The position numbers and the translations under genes were made by a program. Below, piece by piece: positions 1 to 8,263 of a DNA stretch of 38,345 bases; the stretch's first letter is position 1, and each line of letters opens with the position of its first letter. This DNA is from Gammaproteobacteria bacterium (lineage in GTDB: Bacteria > Pseudomonadota > Gammaproteobacteria > Magnimaribacterales > Magnimaribacteraceae). The stretch lies in the NCBI GenBank assembly GCA_015660645.1, contig DQKS01000100.1, forward strand, positions 1-38,345, read 5' to 3'. The notes beneath the pieces are model-generated. The model ran no database searches, was not told where the DNA came from, and saw nothing but the letters and a program-made list of their open reading frames with translations.

Positions 1-368
<368 letters not shown>

Positions 369-376
369 TTATTAAA

Positions 377-670
377 TTATTTATCAAGTACGCCGAGAAT
401 ATCTTGTTCATTAAGAACAACCAATTCATCGCCATCTACTTTTATAGTGTTGCTTCCTGCATATTGACCGAAGACTACTAAGTCGCCCTCTTTAACTGCT
501 ACAGCCTGTGTTTCACCATTTTCTAAACTTTTACCAGGTCCAACCGCAAGAACTTCACCTTGTGAAGGTTTTTCTGCTGCTGATCCAGGAAGAACGATTC
601 CACCTTCAGAGGTTTGTTCTTCATCAGTGCGTCTTACTAAAACGCGATCTCCCAATGGTCTAAATTTCAT
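377..670 (-). CDS. groS: Co-chaperonin GroES
   Basis: Ten-kilodalton lid of the GroEL chamber, forming a heptameric cap. The 97-residue length is normal. The N-terminal [14 protein letters not shown], the mobile-loop region near residues 17-32 ([13 protein letters not shown]) and the C-terminal ENDIL-like segment (EQDILGVL) are all present. It is the first gene of the groES-groEL operon; a sigma-70-type promoter is visible about 60 bases upstream. I saw no CIRCE operator and no convincing sigma-32 element in the upstream gap, so how heat induction works here is not evident from the sequence. Confidence 0.97.
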   Translation of the reverse strand: MKFRPLGDRVLVRRTDEEQTSEGGIVLPGSAAEKPSQGEVLAVGPGKSLENGETQAVAVKEGDLVVFGQYAGSNTIKVDGDELVVLNEQDILGVLDK

Positions 671-726
671 CCTGCTATCTCCAATATTTTATTAATTCAA
701 TTAACACTTACGTTAAAAGATCCGCC

Positions 727-754
727 ATTCTAATTCAGAATCCCCTAAGGTCAA
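727..754 (-). promoter_or_regulatory. Probable promoter of groES-groEL
   Basis: On the minus strand, -35 TTGACC (754-749) and -10 TAGAAT (732-727) are separated by 16 bases, in the gap between fxsA and groES. The -35 lies inside a perfect inverted repeat (GGTCA, one base, TGACC; 749-759). The -10 lies inside ATTCT-N5-AGAAT. Either repeat could bind a regulator, but this is inference. The rest of 671-828 holds nothing else I can support. Confidence 0.6.
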
Positions 755-828
755 TGACCAATCTTTAAAACTTATTAACTATTACTAATTTTGGGTTAAA
801 TAAATAAAATTCAACCCTTTAATGAAAA

Positions 829-1254
829 TTACTTATCTTTATCAAATTCACCTTCAATCCAATCTTTTTTCACCGCACCTTTGGTTTCATTTACAACCCC
901 AAAGCCTGTTAAGTTGGTTAAGGCAATTTTAAGCAAGAATCTCCTGGTTACTGGTACTAAACATAATAACCCAAAAAGATCTGTGATAAATCCAGGCGTA
1001 AGCAACAAAGCTCCTCCAATAGCGAGAAAAATACCAGTAATCATTTCTTCAGCTGGGAGTTGAGCCATTCCTAGTTTATTTCTTGCATTTATTAATGTCC
1101 TAAAACCTTGAACTCGTAACAAGGCAAAACCTATTAATGCGGTTAATAAAACTAATAAAATAGTATTAAAGGCTCCAATATTGCTCCCAACACTTATCAA
1201 GACATACATTTCTAATATAGGTAAAACTATAAAAGTAGGTAATAAATATTTCAT
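829..1254 (-). CDS. fxsA: FxsA family membrane protein
   Basis: Small inner-membrane protein of the FxsA family, named because overexpression in E. coli relieves F-plasmid exclusion of phage T7; its normal role is unknown. The 141 residues start with a hydrophobic helix (residues 1-22), then a long helix around 28-48, and another pair near 70-105 containing the family-typical GALLLTPGFITDLFG stretch. The C-terminus is charged. The ATG overlaps the end of the VanZ-like gene by four bases, so it is translated as the last gene of the yajQ-ampG-vanZ-fxsA set. A weak GGGTT/AACCC hairpin follows at 793-817, without a clear T tract. Confidence 0.85.
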   Translation of the reverse strand: MKYLLPTFIVLPILEMYVLISVGSNIGAFNTILLVLLTALIGFALLRVQGFRTLINARNKLGMAQLPAEEMITGIFLAIGGALLLTPGFITDLFGLLCLVPVTRRFLLKIALTNLTGFGVVNETKGAVKKDWIEGEFDKDK

Positions 1255-1586
1255 ATCTTTATTCTTGGGATGAAAACAAAATAAACAACCATTCCTAAGA
1301 GGTCTGCCAATAGGTCAAATAGCTCAGCTGACCTATAGGGTAAATTGTACTGAATAATTTCAATTCCTAAAGCAAACAAAAATATGCATAAAATAAGACC
1401 CAAATGAACTTCTAAAGGCCTGGTAGTAGATAAGTCCAAAAGAGTCATCAAAAGAAAGAAGGCTAAAAAATGTATTAATTTATCTAAGTACGGGATGTCA
1501 GGACCATCCTGCTTAATTTCAACGACTGCCAAAAAGAAAATTAATGCAGCTAAGAAAATAAAAATGATTCTATATAAAAATATCAA
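1251..1586 (-). CDS. VanZ-like membrane protein
   Basis: A 111-residue protein with about four transmembrane helices and the VanZ-like pattern: a DKLIHFLAFF segment near residues 35-44 and a later EIIQ motif near residue 90 followed by RSAELFDLLADLLG. VanZ itself gives low-level teicoplanin resistance, but most short stand-alone relatives in Gram-negative bacteria have no known function and resistance should not be assumed. It overlaps both neighbours by four bases (ampG-like before it, fxsA after it), indicating translational coupling. The family call is good; the function is unknown. Confidence 0.75.
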   Translation of the reverse strand: MIFLYRIIFIFLAALIFFLAVVEIKQDGPDIPYLDKLIHFLAFFLLMTLLDLSTTRPLEVHLGLILCIFLFALGIEIIQYNLPYRSAELFDLLADLLGMVVYFVFIPRIKI

Positions 1587-2857
1587 GATCTAGTCTGCCT
1601 AGATTGTAAATAAAAGCTCAAAATAATGGCCGGAATACCCATTGAAGAAGCATAAATAAAGAAATTAAAATAACCTATCGAATCAACCACTGCACCTGAT
1701 CCTCCTGCCAATAATTTTGCAGGAAGCGTTGCTAACAAAAAAAGTAGAGCATATTGAGTTGCCGTAAAATTATAGCTAGTCAGTGAGGACAGGTATGCTA
1801 TCAAAGCTGTACCTGCAAGACCCTGACTAAAGTTATCTAAAGCTATCACAACCGTTAAAGCGGTTAAATCATGGCCAATAACATCTAACGATGCAAAAGC
1901 TAGATTCGTTACACAAACGAGCAAAGCACCTGTAAAAAGAGTCTTCATCAAAGTAAACCTATAGATCATCAAGCCGCCAAAAAATATTCCTAATACGGTT
2001 ACGACCAAACCAAAAGCATTTGTTATCAAAGCAACTTCTTCTTTTGAAAAACCTGTTTCTCTATAAAAAGGCATGGCCATTGGACCAAGAACAATATCGC
2101 TAAACCTATATGTGATTACAAGAAGCACAATAAACAAAAATTGACCTTGCCATCTGACGTATAGGTCTCTAAATGGTTCAAGGTAAGAATCTCTAAACCA
2201 AACAGTCGGTTGATTAAAGATGGAGATATATTCTTTAACAACTCTTTCTGGCTCAGGCACTTTAATTAAAGAGGCATAAATAACCAAAATCATTAGAAAA
2301 GCTGCTGCTATGTAAGCTGTGGACCAGTCAAAAAAGCTTGCAATAATAAAAGTGACAACTTGAGTAAGTAAGAAGGCCAACCTCCATCCACCTTGGTACA
2401 TCGCAGAAGCCTCTCCAAGTTCTTGCGCTGATACTAATTCAATTCTCATTGCGTCAATGCATATATCTTGAGTTGCAGAAGAAAAACCTACCAACAATGC
2501 AAATAGAATCAACACGTATAATGAATCAGTTGGATCGGAAAAAGCCATGCCAAATAAAGCAATAGCAACCATTGATTGGCTAACAATTAACCAACTGCGT
2601 CTCTGGCCTAAAGACTTAGAAAATATAGGTATTTGAAACCTATCTACAAAGGGCGACCAAATTGCTTTCAAAGTATAAGTTAAAGTAACCCAAGACAATA
2701 ATCCTATAGTGGTTCGACTAATATCAGACTCGGACAACCAAAAGTTAAGTGGATCTATTAACATGCCGAAAGGCAACCCTGAGCAGAACCCTAGAAATAA
2801 GACAGTAACTAGCCTAGGTTGGAAATAACCAAGAACAGAGGCTTTCCAAGTAGTCAT
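1583..2857 (-). CDS. ampG: AmpG-like muropeptide permease (MFS)
   Basis: Major facilitator transporter of the AmpG group, which imports GlcNAc-anhydroMurNAc peptides released by wall turnover so they can be recycled in the cytoplasm. The 424 residues show about 12 hydrophobic helices. The N-terminal LFLGFCSGLPFGML and the following LGLLSW-like segment (TTIGLLSWVTLTYTLK, WSPFVDR) match AmpG well. E. coli AmpG is longer at its C-terminus, but short versions are common. It sits 11 bases after yajQ and overlaps the VanZ-like gene. The AmpD amidase of the same recycling pathway is encoded 3 kb away at 5997-6542. The relation to AmpG is clear; exact substrate is inferred. Confidence 0.85.
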   Translation of the reverse strand: MTTWKASVLGYFQPRLVTVLFLGFCSGLPFGMLIDPLNFWLSESDISRTTIGLLSWVTLTYTLKAIWSPFVDRFQIPIFSKSLGQRRSWLIVSQSMVAIALFGMAFSDPTDSLYVLILFALLVGFSSATQDICIDAMRIELVSAQELGEASAMYQGGWRLAFLLTQVVTFIIASFFDWSTAYIAAAFLMILVIYASLIKVPEPERVVKEYISIFNQPTVWFRDSYLEPFRDLYVRWQGQFLFIVLLVITYRFSDIVLGPMAMPFYRETGFSKEEVALITNAFGLVVTVLGIFFGGLMIYRFTLMKTLFTGALLVCVTNLAFASLDVIGHDLTALTVVIALDNFSQGLAGTALIAYLSSLTSYNFTATQYALLFLLATLPAKLLAGGSGAVVDSIGYFNFFIYASSMGIPAIILSFYLQSRQTRS

Positions 2858-2868
2858 TTTAAAGTTTG

Positions 2869-3351
2869 TTAGTCTCTAAAATTAACAAACTGTAAAGGCA
2901 TGTCATAATTCTGGTCTTTAACTTTTTGTATGACTTCCTGAAGCTCGTCTCTTTTTTTTCCATTTATTCTAACGCTATCTCCTTGAATAGAAGCTTGTAC
3001 CTTGATCTTTGATTGCTTGACCAAGGTTGTTATCTTCTTTGCTAATTCCTTATCAATTCCCTCCCTTAGAGTGATTAATTGTCTAGCTGAACCCATGGCC
3101 AAATCAACGTCACCTTGCTTTAAGCTCTTTAAATCTATTCCTCTCTTTGCTAAAGACTCATTTAAGATTGGAGCCATTTGATAGATCTGGAATTCCTCTT
3201 TAGCTTTAAGGTTTATCTCCTTATTATTTAATTCAAATTCAGCTCCGCTATCTTTAAAATCAAACCTATTTTTTAATACTCTGTTTGCTTGATCTACAGC
3301 ATTAGAGATTTCATGAGAATCTAATTCAGACTTTATATCAAAAGAAGCCAT
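2869..3351 (-). CDS. yajQ: YajQ family nucleotide-binding protein
   Basis: UPF0234 protein of 160 residues, the usual length. It begins MASFDIKSELD and carries VDQANRVLKNRFDFKDS near residues 19-35, the signature of the family, with the closing segment MPLQFVNFRD. Members bind nucleic acid or nucleotides; one in Xanthomonas binds cyclic di-GMP, but that role is not general. TTAGGA lies seven bases upstream of the ATG. It is the first gene of a minus-strand set continuing into ampG, vanZ-like and fxsA, and is divergent from the cobalamin riboswitch operon. Confidence 0.93.
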   Translation of the reverse strand: MASFDIKSELDSHEISNAVDQANRVLKNRFDFKDSGAEFELNNKEINLKAKEEFQIYQMAPILNESLAKRGIDLKSLKQGDVDLAMGSARQLITLREGIDKELAKKITTLVKQSKIKVQASIQGDSVRINGKKRDELQEVIQKVKDQNYDMPLQFVNFRD

Positions 3352-3415
3352 ATTTTTATCCTAAAGTTAATTACTAAGCTAAGTTTAGGCTTAACAGACT
3401 CGCAAAAAAAGAATT

Positions 3416-3444
3416 TTATTCTTTTAATCTTCATACATTATAAT
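3416..3444 (+). promoter_or_regulatory. Probable promoter of the btuB-pduO operon
   Basis: A perfect -10 box TATAAT lies at 3439-3444, placing the expected transcription start near 3451, exactly at the 5' edge of the cobalamin aptamer. The -35 at the expected distance (TTATTC, 3416-3421) is poor. The position relative to the riboswitch is the main support. Confidence 0.55.
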
Positions 3445-3449
3445 ATACC

Positions 3450-3623
3450 AAACGGTGCCAAAAGAAATTTTGGTTAAACGGGAAACTGGTGAAGACTTTT
3501 TATAAATCCAGTGCTGCCCTCGCAACGGTAAATAGAAGAATTTTTAGCACATGTCACTGTGAAAATGGGAAGACGCTAACAATTAAACAAGATTAACTTC
3601 TTAAGCCCGGATACCGGCCGTTA
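3450..3623 (+). ncRNA. Cobalamin riboswitch
   Basis: Five-prime leader element that binds a cobalamin and lowers expression of B12 uptake genes. The conserved pieces appear in order: GGTGCC (3454-3459), a GGGAA segment followed by GGTGAAG, the core GCCCTCGCAACGGTAA (about 3515-3530), GGGAAGACGC (about 3567-3576), and the 3' B12 box AAGCCCGGATACCGGCC (3603-3619). It stands directly in front of a BtuB-like receptor. No intrinsic terminator follows; instead the Shine-Dalgarno GAAGG (3647-3651) is the loop of a hairpin AATTAC/GTAATT (3641-3657), so control of translation is more likely than of transcription. That mode is inference. Confidence 0.95.
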
Positions 3624-3659
3624 AATTAAATATTAATATTAATTACGAAGGGTAATTTT

Positions 3660-5450
3660 ATGAATAAAATGAACTTAGGTTTGTTTCTTTTTCTTTATGC
3701 CTCTTTTACTTTTTCTGATGAAAGTCCCTATGACGAGGTTATTAGCGTGGTTTCAAAACTACCTAAGGAAAATTATAAAGTTCCTGCGACAGTAGATATT
3801 ATTTCTAAGCTAGATTTGGAAATTCTCCAACCATCAAGTGTATTGAATATTCTTAGCAATCACCTGGCGATTGATACAAGCAGTAACGGAGGGCCAGGAC
3901 AAGTAGCCTCTTTTTTCCTAAGAGGATCAAATAGTAACCAAAGCTTGGTCAAGATTAATGGTGTAAAGATAAATCCATCTACAGCTGGTGGAGCTTCTAT
4001 CTACAATCTAGATACAGATCTTATTTCTAAAATTGAAATTGGCTCAGGCCCTTTTTCTTCAATCCATGGCTCTCAAGCTATTGGCGGAGTAATTAGCATA
4101 TCTACTAAAGATGAAACTCTAAAAGATTCTGTCTCCATAGGATTTGGGATTGGACCAGATAATTACCGCAAGGAATATCTTCGAGGAAACCTATTGAGAG
4201 AGAAAACTTCAGCAAATATAATGGTGTTGAATAGTGCTACAAATGGATTCCCTAGTTTGAGCAATTCAAAACTCAATAGAGGCTACGATAATAAAAGTGT
4301 AGCTGGAGATATCAGCTATGGTTATAAAGATTTAGATATTTCTTTCTCTTTATGGACTTCAAAAGGTAATACAGAGTACTTAGTCTTTGGCACCCCTGTT
4401 TCTCAAACTTATAATAATCAGGCCTTTGCAACTGATCTTAGATTTAAAACTAATCGTGGTTATTACATCTTATTTGATATTAATTCATCAGAAGATTTAA
4501 TTAATCAAAACAACCCTAACTATCTCGGCATGCTTGATCATACTCAGACAGAAAGGCAATCTTACGAACTATTAATCAATAAAAAATTAAACCAAATGTT
4601 TGCTTATTCGGTTGGTTTTGAATCGGAACATGAAGAAGTAGATTATTCAAGCTACGGAATAAGTTTCCAAAAAGATCTTAGAACTAAAGCCTTTTTTGGA
4701 ACCATAGAATGGATAAAAAATAAAAATTCTTGGATTGCTTCAGCAAGAGAATCAGACCATGATCTCTACGGAAAACAGTTCTCTTGGAACATGGGATTTC
4801 TACATGAATTAACTAAAAACTGGTCTCTTAATATAAGTTCTGGTACGGCCTTTAGATCACCCAATAGCTCGGAGCTATACGGCTTTGGTTCAAATGAGAA
4901 ACTACTTCCAGAAGTATCTAAAAGTCACGAAATAGGCTTAAGTACAAGGAATAGGAATAGTTCTTTTAAAATTGTTGGGTTCTCTAGAGATACTTTAAAT
5001 CTTATTAATTTTAATTACGCCGATTATGTTTTAAATAATATCGAAGAAGCATTAAATTCTGGAGTTGAACTCAGATATAAATGGAGAAATAATTTTGTAG
5101 ATGGAAGCCTAATGCTAAGAAGACAGAATCCTCAAGACCAGAATCAAAACCAATTGTTGAGAAGGTCAAAACAATCAGCAAGCCTAAGCCTTAGTAAGAA
5201 TATGTCTGGATATCAACTTAATTTTAATGTATCAACTTTTGATAAAAGAAAAGATTTTGGAGATATATCTCTTCCTGGTTATGCATTAATTAACATAAAC
5301 TCTAAAAAGAATCTAACTGAAAAGCTAAGCTTATCAGTAAAGATAGAAAACCTAGCTGATAAAGACTATTTTACAGCTGCTACAGCTAATGGCTATTATC
5401 TTCACCAAGGCAGATCTTTATGGTTAAAGGTTGTATACAATTTGAGGTAA
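3660..5450 (+). CDS. btuB: BtuB-like TonB-dependent outer-membrane cobalamin receptor
   Basis: Outer-membrane beta-barrel that takes up vitamin B12 with energy from TonB. The 596 residues begin with a signal peptide (about residues 1-19), then a TonB-box-like stretch DEVISVVS (25-32), a plug domain (about 40-150) with FFLRGSNSNQSLVKINGVK and PFSSIHGSQAIGGVISI, and a 22-strand-type barrel with a TonB-receptor FRSPNSSELYG motif. The length is close to E. coli BtuB. The riboswitch immediately upstream identifies a cobalamin substrate more strongly than the protein alone. The ATG at 3660 is seven bases after GAAGGG; a second ATG three codons on is possible. pduO follows with a three-base gap. Confidence 0.93.
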   Translation: MNKMNLGLFLFLYASFTFSDESPYDEVISVVSKLPKENYKVPATVDIISKLDLEILQPSSVLNILSNHLAIDTSSNGGPGQVASFFLRGSNSNQSLVKINGVKINPSTAGGASIYNLDTDLISKIEIGSGPFSSIHGSQAIGGVISISTKDETLKDSVSIGFGIGPDNYRKEYLRGNLLREKTSANIMVLNSATNGFPSLSNSKLNRGYDNKSVAGDISYGYKDLDISFSLWTSKGNTEYLVFGTPVSQTYNNQAFATDLRFKTNRGYYILFDINSSEDLINQNNPNYLGMLDHTQTERQSYELLINKKLNQMFAYSVGFESEHEEVDYSSYGISFQKDLRTKAFFGTIEWIKNKNSWIASARESDHDLYGKQFSWNMGFLHELTKNWSLNISSGTAFRSPNSSELYGFGSNEKLLPEVSKSHEIGLSTRNRNSSFKIVGFSRDTLNLINFNYADYVLNNIEEALNSGVELRYKWRNNFVDGSLMLRRQNPQDQNQNQLLRRSKQSASLSLSKNMSGYQLNFNVSTFDKRKDFGDISLPGYALININSKKNLTEKLSLSVKIENLADKDYFTAATANGYYLHQGRSLWLKVVYNLR

Positions 5451-5453
5451 ATT

Positions 5454-5996
5454 TTGTCAAAAAGAATAACAAAAGTAACTACAAAAAGGGGGGATGGTGG
5501 CTCAACCGGAATGGGTGATGGATCACGTCTTTCAAAATCTAGTAATCTAGTAAATGCCATAGGGGAAGTAGACGAATTAAATTCATGGATTGGGTTATTA
5601 GCTTCGTCGTCGCATTTAAAGAAAGAAGTGGAATTATTAAGAAGAATACAGAATGATCTCTTTGATATTGGAGGCTCTATGGCCATGCGTTCAGATGTTG
5701 ATTTTGATAAGAAAAAAATAGAGTGGTTAGAAGAAAAGATTGACCATCTGAATAAAGGTTTACCTGACTTAGACAATTTCATACTTCCTGGAGGCCATAA
5801 AGATTCTTCGAAAATTCACATTGCAAGAACTGTGTGCAGAAGAGCGGAAAGATCCCTAATATTAGCAAGAGAAAATGAATCAATAAACAAAAGTTGTATT
5901 ATTTACATGAACAGACTCTCTGATCTTCTTTTCGTGTTAGCAAGAAAAATTAATATTGATTCTGATGAAGGTGAAATACTTTGGGATCAGACTTGA
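5454..5996 (+). CDS. pduO: PduO-type ATP:cob(I)alamin adenosyltransferase
   Basis: Transfers the adenosyl group of ATP to cob(I)alamin, giving the adenosylcobalamin coenzyme. The 180 residues show all PduO signatures: TKRGDGGSTGMGDGSR near residues 10-25 (ATP binding), GEVDELNSWIG at 37-47, FILPGG near 108-113, ARTVCRRAER near 123-132 and YMNRLSDLLFVLAR near 150-163. The start is TTG at 5454, six bases after GAGG (5444-5447), which lies in the last codons of btuB; no better start exists and the N-terminus fits the family. Being downstream of btuB under the riboswitch links B12 import to coenzyme formation. Its stop abuts the stop of ampD on the other strand. Confidence 0.95.
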   Translation: MSKRITKVTTKRGDGGSTGMGDGSRLSKSSNLVNAIGEVDELNSWIGLLASSSHLKKEVELLRRIQNDLFDIGGSMAMRSDVDFDKKKIEWLEEKIDHLNKGLPDLDNFILPGGHKDSSKIHIARTVCRRAERSLILARENESINKSCIIYMNRLSDLLFVLARKINIDSDEGEILWDQT

Positions 5997-6542
5997 CTAA
6001 GCTAGGTCTGATTTATACCTGGCCCAATCAAAAAATTCTCCAGGGTCAGTTTTTCTTCCTGGAGCTATATCAGAATGACCTACAATGCTTTCTAGTTCTA
6101 TCTTAGGATAAGCCTTCATTAAAGAGAGTGTTAACTCTTTGAGGCTCTCGTATTGTTCGTTTGTATATTCAGTAGAATCTGATCCTTCCATTTCTATGCC
6201 TATAGAAAAATCATTACAGTTTTCTTGTCCTTTAAAAAAAGAAATTCCTGCATGCCATGCACTTTTATTAAAAGGGACAAACTGTATGACTTTGCCAAAC
6301 CTATCAATCAATAAATGGCTAGAAACTTTTAAGTTTTTTATTTCTTCGAAATACTGGTCTGCAGATACATCAAGCTTATTTTGAAAAAAGTCACTTATAT
6401 AAATTCCTCCAAAGTGACCAGGCGGTAAACTAATATTATGAATTACTAGCAGGGTTACATCAGCACCTGAAGGTCTTTCAGAGCAATTTAGTGATTCTCT
6501 GAATTCTGCAGAAGATATTAAATGATTTACAATTTCAGACAA
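5997..6542 (-). CDS. ampD: 1,6-anhydro-N-acetylmuramoyl-L-alanine amidase AmpD
   Basis: Cytoplasmic zinc amidase that cuts the stem peptide from anhydromuropeptides during wall recycling. The 181 residues match AmpD: zinc ligands H35 (VIHNIS), H156 (GHSDIAPGR) and D166 (KTDPG), with catalytic E117 (IGIEMEG) and K164, all at the spacing known for AmpD. There is no signal peptide, which separates it from exported amidases such as AmiD. It works on substrates brought in by AmpG (gene at 1583-2857). It is convergent with pduO with no gap between stops, and follows the EF-hand gene by six bases. Confidence 0.93.
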   Translation of the reverse strand: MSEIVNHLISSAEFRESLNCSERPSGADVTLLVIHNISLPPGHFGGIYISDFFQNKLDVSADQYFEEIKNLKVSSHLLIDRFGKVIQFVPFNKSAWHAGISFFKGQENCNDFSIGIEMEGSDSTEYTNEQYESLKELTLSLMKAYPKIELESIVGHSDIAPGRKTDPGEFFDWARYKSDLA

Positions 6543-6548
6543 TACTGC

Positions 6549-7238
6549 CTACCTATCATGCTTTCTATCTTTCTGCATGATAAAAGGCTTGCCCTGCTTC
6601 TTAAACTTCTTCTTGTTATTCTTCATGAGCTCTTTGATTTCGTTTCGCTCTATAGCTCCGTTGGAATTAGAATCCATTCTAGAAAAAGTTTCTCTCGCAC
6701 GAGCAAGGAATTCTTCTCTTGTAATATTTTCATTTCCATCTGTATTCAATTTTTGAAATGCATGGTCTTTTGCTACTTTTGGCGCTACTTCTTTAGCAAC
6801 AGATAATTCTTTCTCATCCAGAATGCCGTCTTGATTAATGTCTAATTTTGAGAATATTTTTTCTGAAACAACCCTCTTATCACCATGTTCATTTGATTTA
6901 GGCATTCTTTTAGGTCTAGGTCGCTTGTTTGCTTTAGATACAAATTCTTCCTTCGATACTTTCTGATCATCGTTTATATCTAGAAAGCTGAAGTGGTCAT
7001 TTTTATTTCTTTTGGGCGGTCTTAATTTATTTATAGAAAATTCAGAGTAAGTAAGAACTCCATTTGAATCTGAGTCCATGTGTTGAAAAAGTTTTTGGGG
7101 TTTATGACTGTACTCTTTAAAGCTAATAGCCCTATTCCCATCTCTATCCATTTTCTTCAAGCCCATTATCATTTCTCTGGGGTCAGACATAATTGAGAAT
7201 GATGTAAAAACAATAATTGATGTTAATAAATATTTCAT
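6549..7238 (-). CDS. Exported EF-hand calcium-binding protein
   Basis: A 229-residue protein with an N-terminal signal peptide (about residues 1-18) followed by six EF-hand loops: 31-42 (DRDGNRAISFKE), 55-66 (DSDSNGVLTYSE), 87-98 (DINDDQKVSKEE), 133-144 (DINQDGILDEKE), 165-176 (NTDGNENITREE) and 189-200 (DSNSNGAIERNE). Each has an acidic or Asn first residue and a glutamate at position 12. Loops 3 and 5 lack the central glycine at position 6, which may weaken calcium binding. The middle and C-terminal linkers are rich in Lys/Arg. It probably acts in the periplasm or outside the cell; no enzyme domain is visible. A promoter may lie in 7239-7321, where TTGCAA and TATAAG are 15 bases apart, but this is weak. 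Confidence 0.85.
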   Translation of the reverse strand: MKYLLTSIIVFTSFSIMSDPREMIMGLKKMDRDGNRAISFKEYSHKPQKLFQHMDSDSNGVLTYSEFSINKLRPPKRNKNDHFSFLDINDDQKVSKEEFVSKANKRPRPKRMPKSNEHGDKRVVSEKIFSKLDINQDGILDEKELSVAKEVAPKVAKDHAFQKLNTDGNENITREEFLARARETFSRMDSNSNGAIERNEIKELMKNNKKKFKKQGKPFIMQKDRKHDR

Positions 7239-7321
7239 AGATTTTATCTCTTTATATATAAGCTAAGACCAATAAAACTTATAGAAGTTCTTAATATATT
7301 GCAAGAAAAACTAAAAGGGTT

Positions 7322-8263
7322 TTAACCATTTCTTAAACCCTTTGGCAATCTAAAGAAAATTCCCTCATCAGCCCTTTCCTCTTCACCAAATAATGAGCAG
7401 TTATACTTATTTTGCAATAATGAAACCAATTCTTTCACAAGATGCTCTGGTGCTGATGCACCCGAAGTGATCCCAACTTCCGTCTTGCCTTCAAGCCATT
7501 TGTGGTCTAAGTCCTCTGAAGAATCTATAAGATATGATTCAACGCCACATCGTTCAGCTATCTCCTTTAATCTATTTGAATTTGAACTATTAATAGAACC
7601 AATTACCAAAACAATATCGCATTCCAAGGCTAGTTGTTTGACAGAGTCCTGTCGGTTTTGCGTTGCATAGCAGATATCGTTTGTCTTAGGATCATGAATG
7701 TCAGGAAACCTTCTTTTTAGTGAATCCATTATTGTCTGTGTGTCGTCTATAGATAAGGTTGTCTGAGTAACATAAGCAAGACTAGTGGGATCATTAATTT
7801 TTAATTTATGAACATCCTCAACACTCTCCACTAAATATATCGAGCCTCCAAAACTATCGTCAAACTGACCCATTGTTCCTTCAACTTCCGGATGACTTTG
7901 ATGACCTATCAATATACATTCATAACCAAGTTTTGAATATTTAATAACTTCTGCGTGGACTTTGCTTACTAGAGGACAAGTGGCATCATAGACTTCTAGA
8001 TGCTTTTCTTTGGAATCTTTTTGGACTACCTTAGATACACCGTGAGCGCTATAGATCACAATTTCGCCCGTTGGCACTTCTTCTATTTCTTCGACAAACA
8101 TGGCCCCCAGACCCTTTAGCTCGTTAACTACTGTTTTGTTATGAACTACCTCATGCTTAACGTATATGGGAGAACCATTTTGCTCTAGAACTTTTCTGAC
8201 TATTTCTATAGCCCTGTCTACTCCTGCACAAAATCCCCGAGTATTTGCTAATCTAATTTGCAT
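7322..8263 (-). CDS. ispH: 4-hydroxy-3-methylbut-2-enyl diphosphate reductase
   Basis: Last enzyme of the MEP isoprenoid pathway, producing IPP and DMAPP with a [4Fe-4S] cluster. The 313 residues carry the cluster cysteines C12 (RGFCAGVDRA), C96 (DATCPLV) and C198 (ICYATQNRQ), and the substrate residues H41, H74 and H124 with the catalytic E126 (HPEVEGTMGQ), all at the E. coli numbering or within one. It overlaps the end of lspA by 11 bases, as the last gene of the murJ-ribF-ileS-lspA-ispH block. The peptidyl-prolyl isomerase gene fkpB, which lies between lspA and ispH in E. coli, is absent. Confidence 0.98.
   Translation of the reverse strand: MQIRLANTRGFCAGVDRAIEIVRKVLEQNGSPIYVKHEVVHNKTVVNELKGLGAMFVEEIEEVPTGEIVIYSAHGVSKVVQKDSKEKHLEVYDATCPLVSKVHAEVIKYSKLGYECILIGHQSHPEVEGTMGQFDDSFGGSIYLVESVEDVHKLKINDPTSLAYVTQTTLSIDDTQTIMDSLKRRFPDIHDPKTNDICYATQNRQDSVKQLALECDIVLVIGSINSSNSNRLKEIAERCGVESYLIDSSEDLDHKWLEGKTEVGITSGASAPEHLVKELVSLLQNKYNCSLFGEEERADEGIFFRLPKGLRNG

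Noticed and set aside
1251-1586. Glycopeptide resistance role for the VanZ-like protein
   Set aside because: Only the family fold is visible; it sits in a housekeeping operon of a Gram-negative with no other van genes.
3407-3425. Hairpin AAAAGAAT-TTT-ATTCTTTT followed by T residues, resembling a terminator
   Set aside because: It lies between two divergent genes with no transcript ending there, contains only A-T pairs apart from two G-C, and overlaps the promoter area of btuB.
5402-5782. Antisense reading frame of 126 codons opposite the btuB end and pduO
   Set aside because: pduO on the plus strand has full family motifs over the same bases; the antisense frame shows no recognisable domain and no ribosome site.
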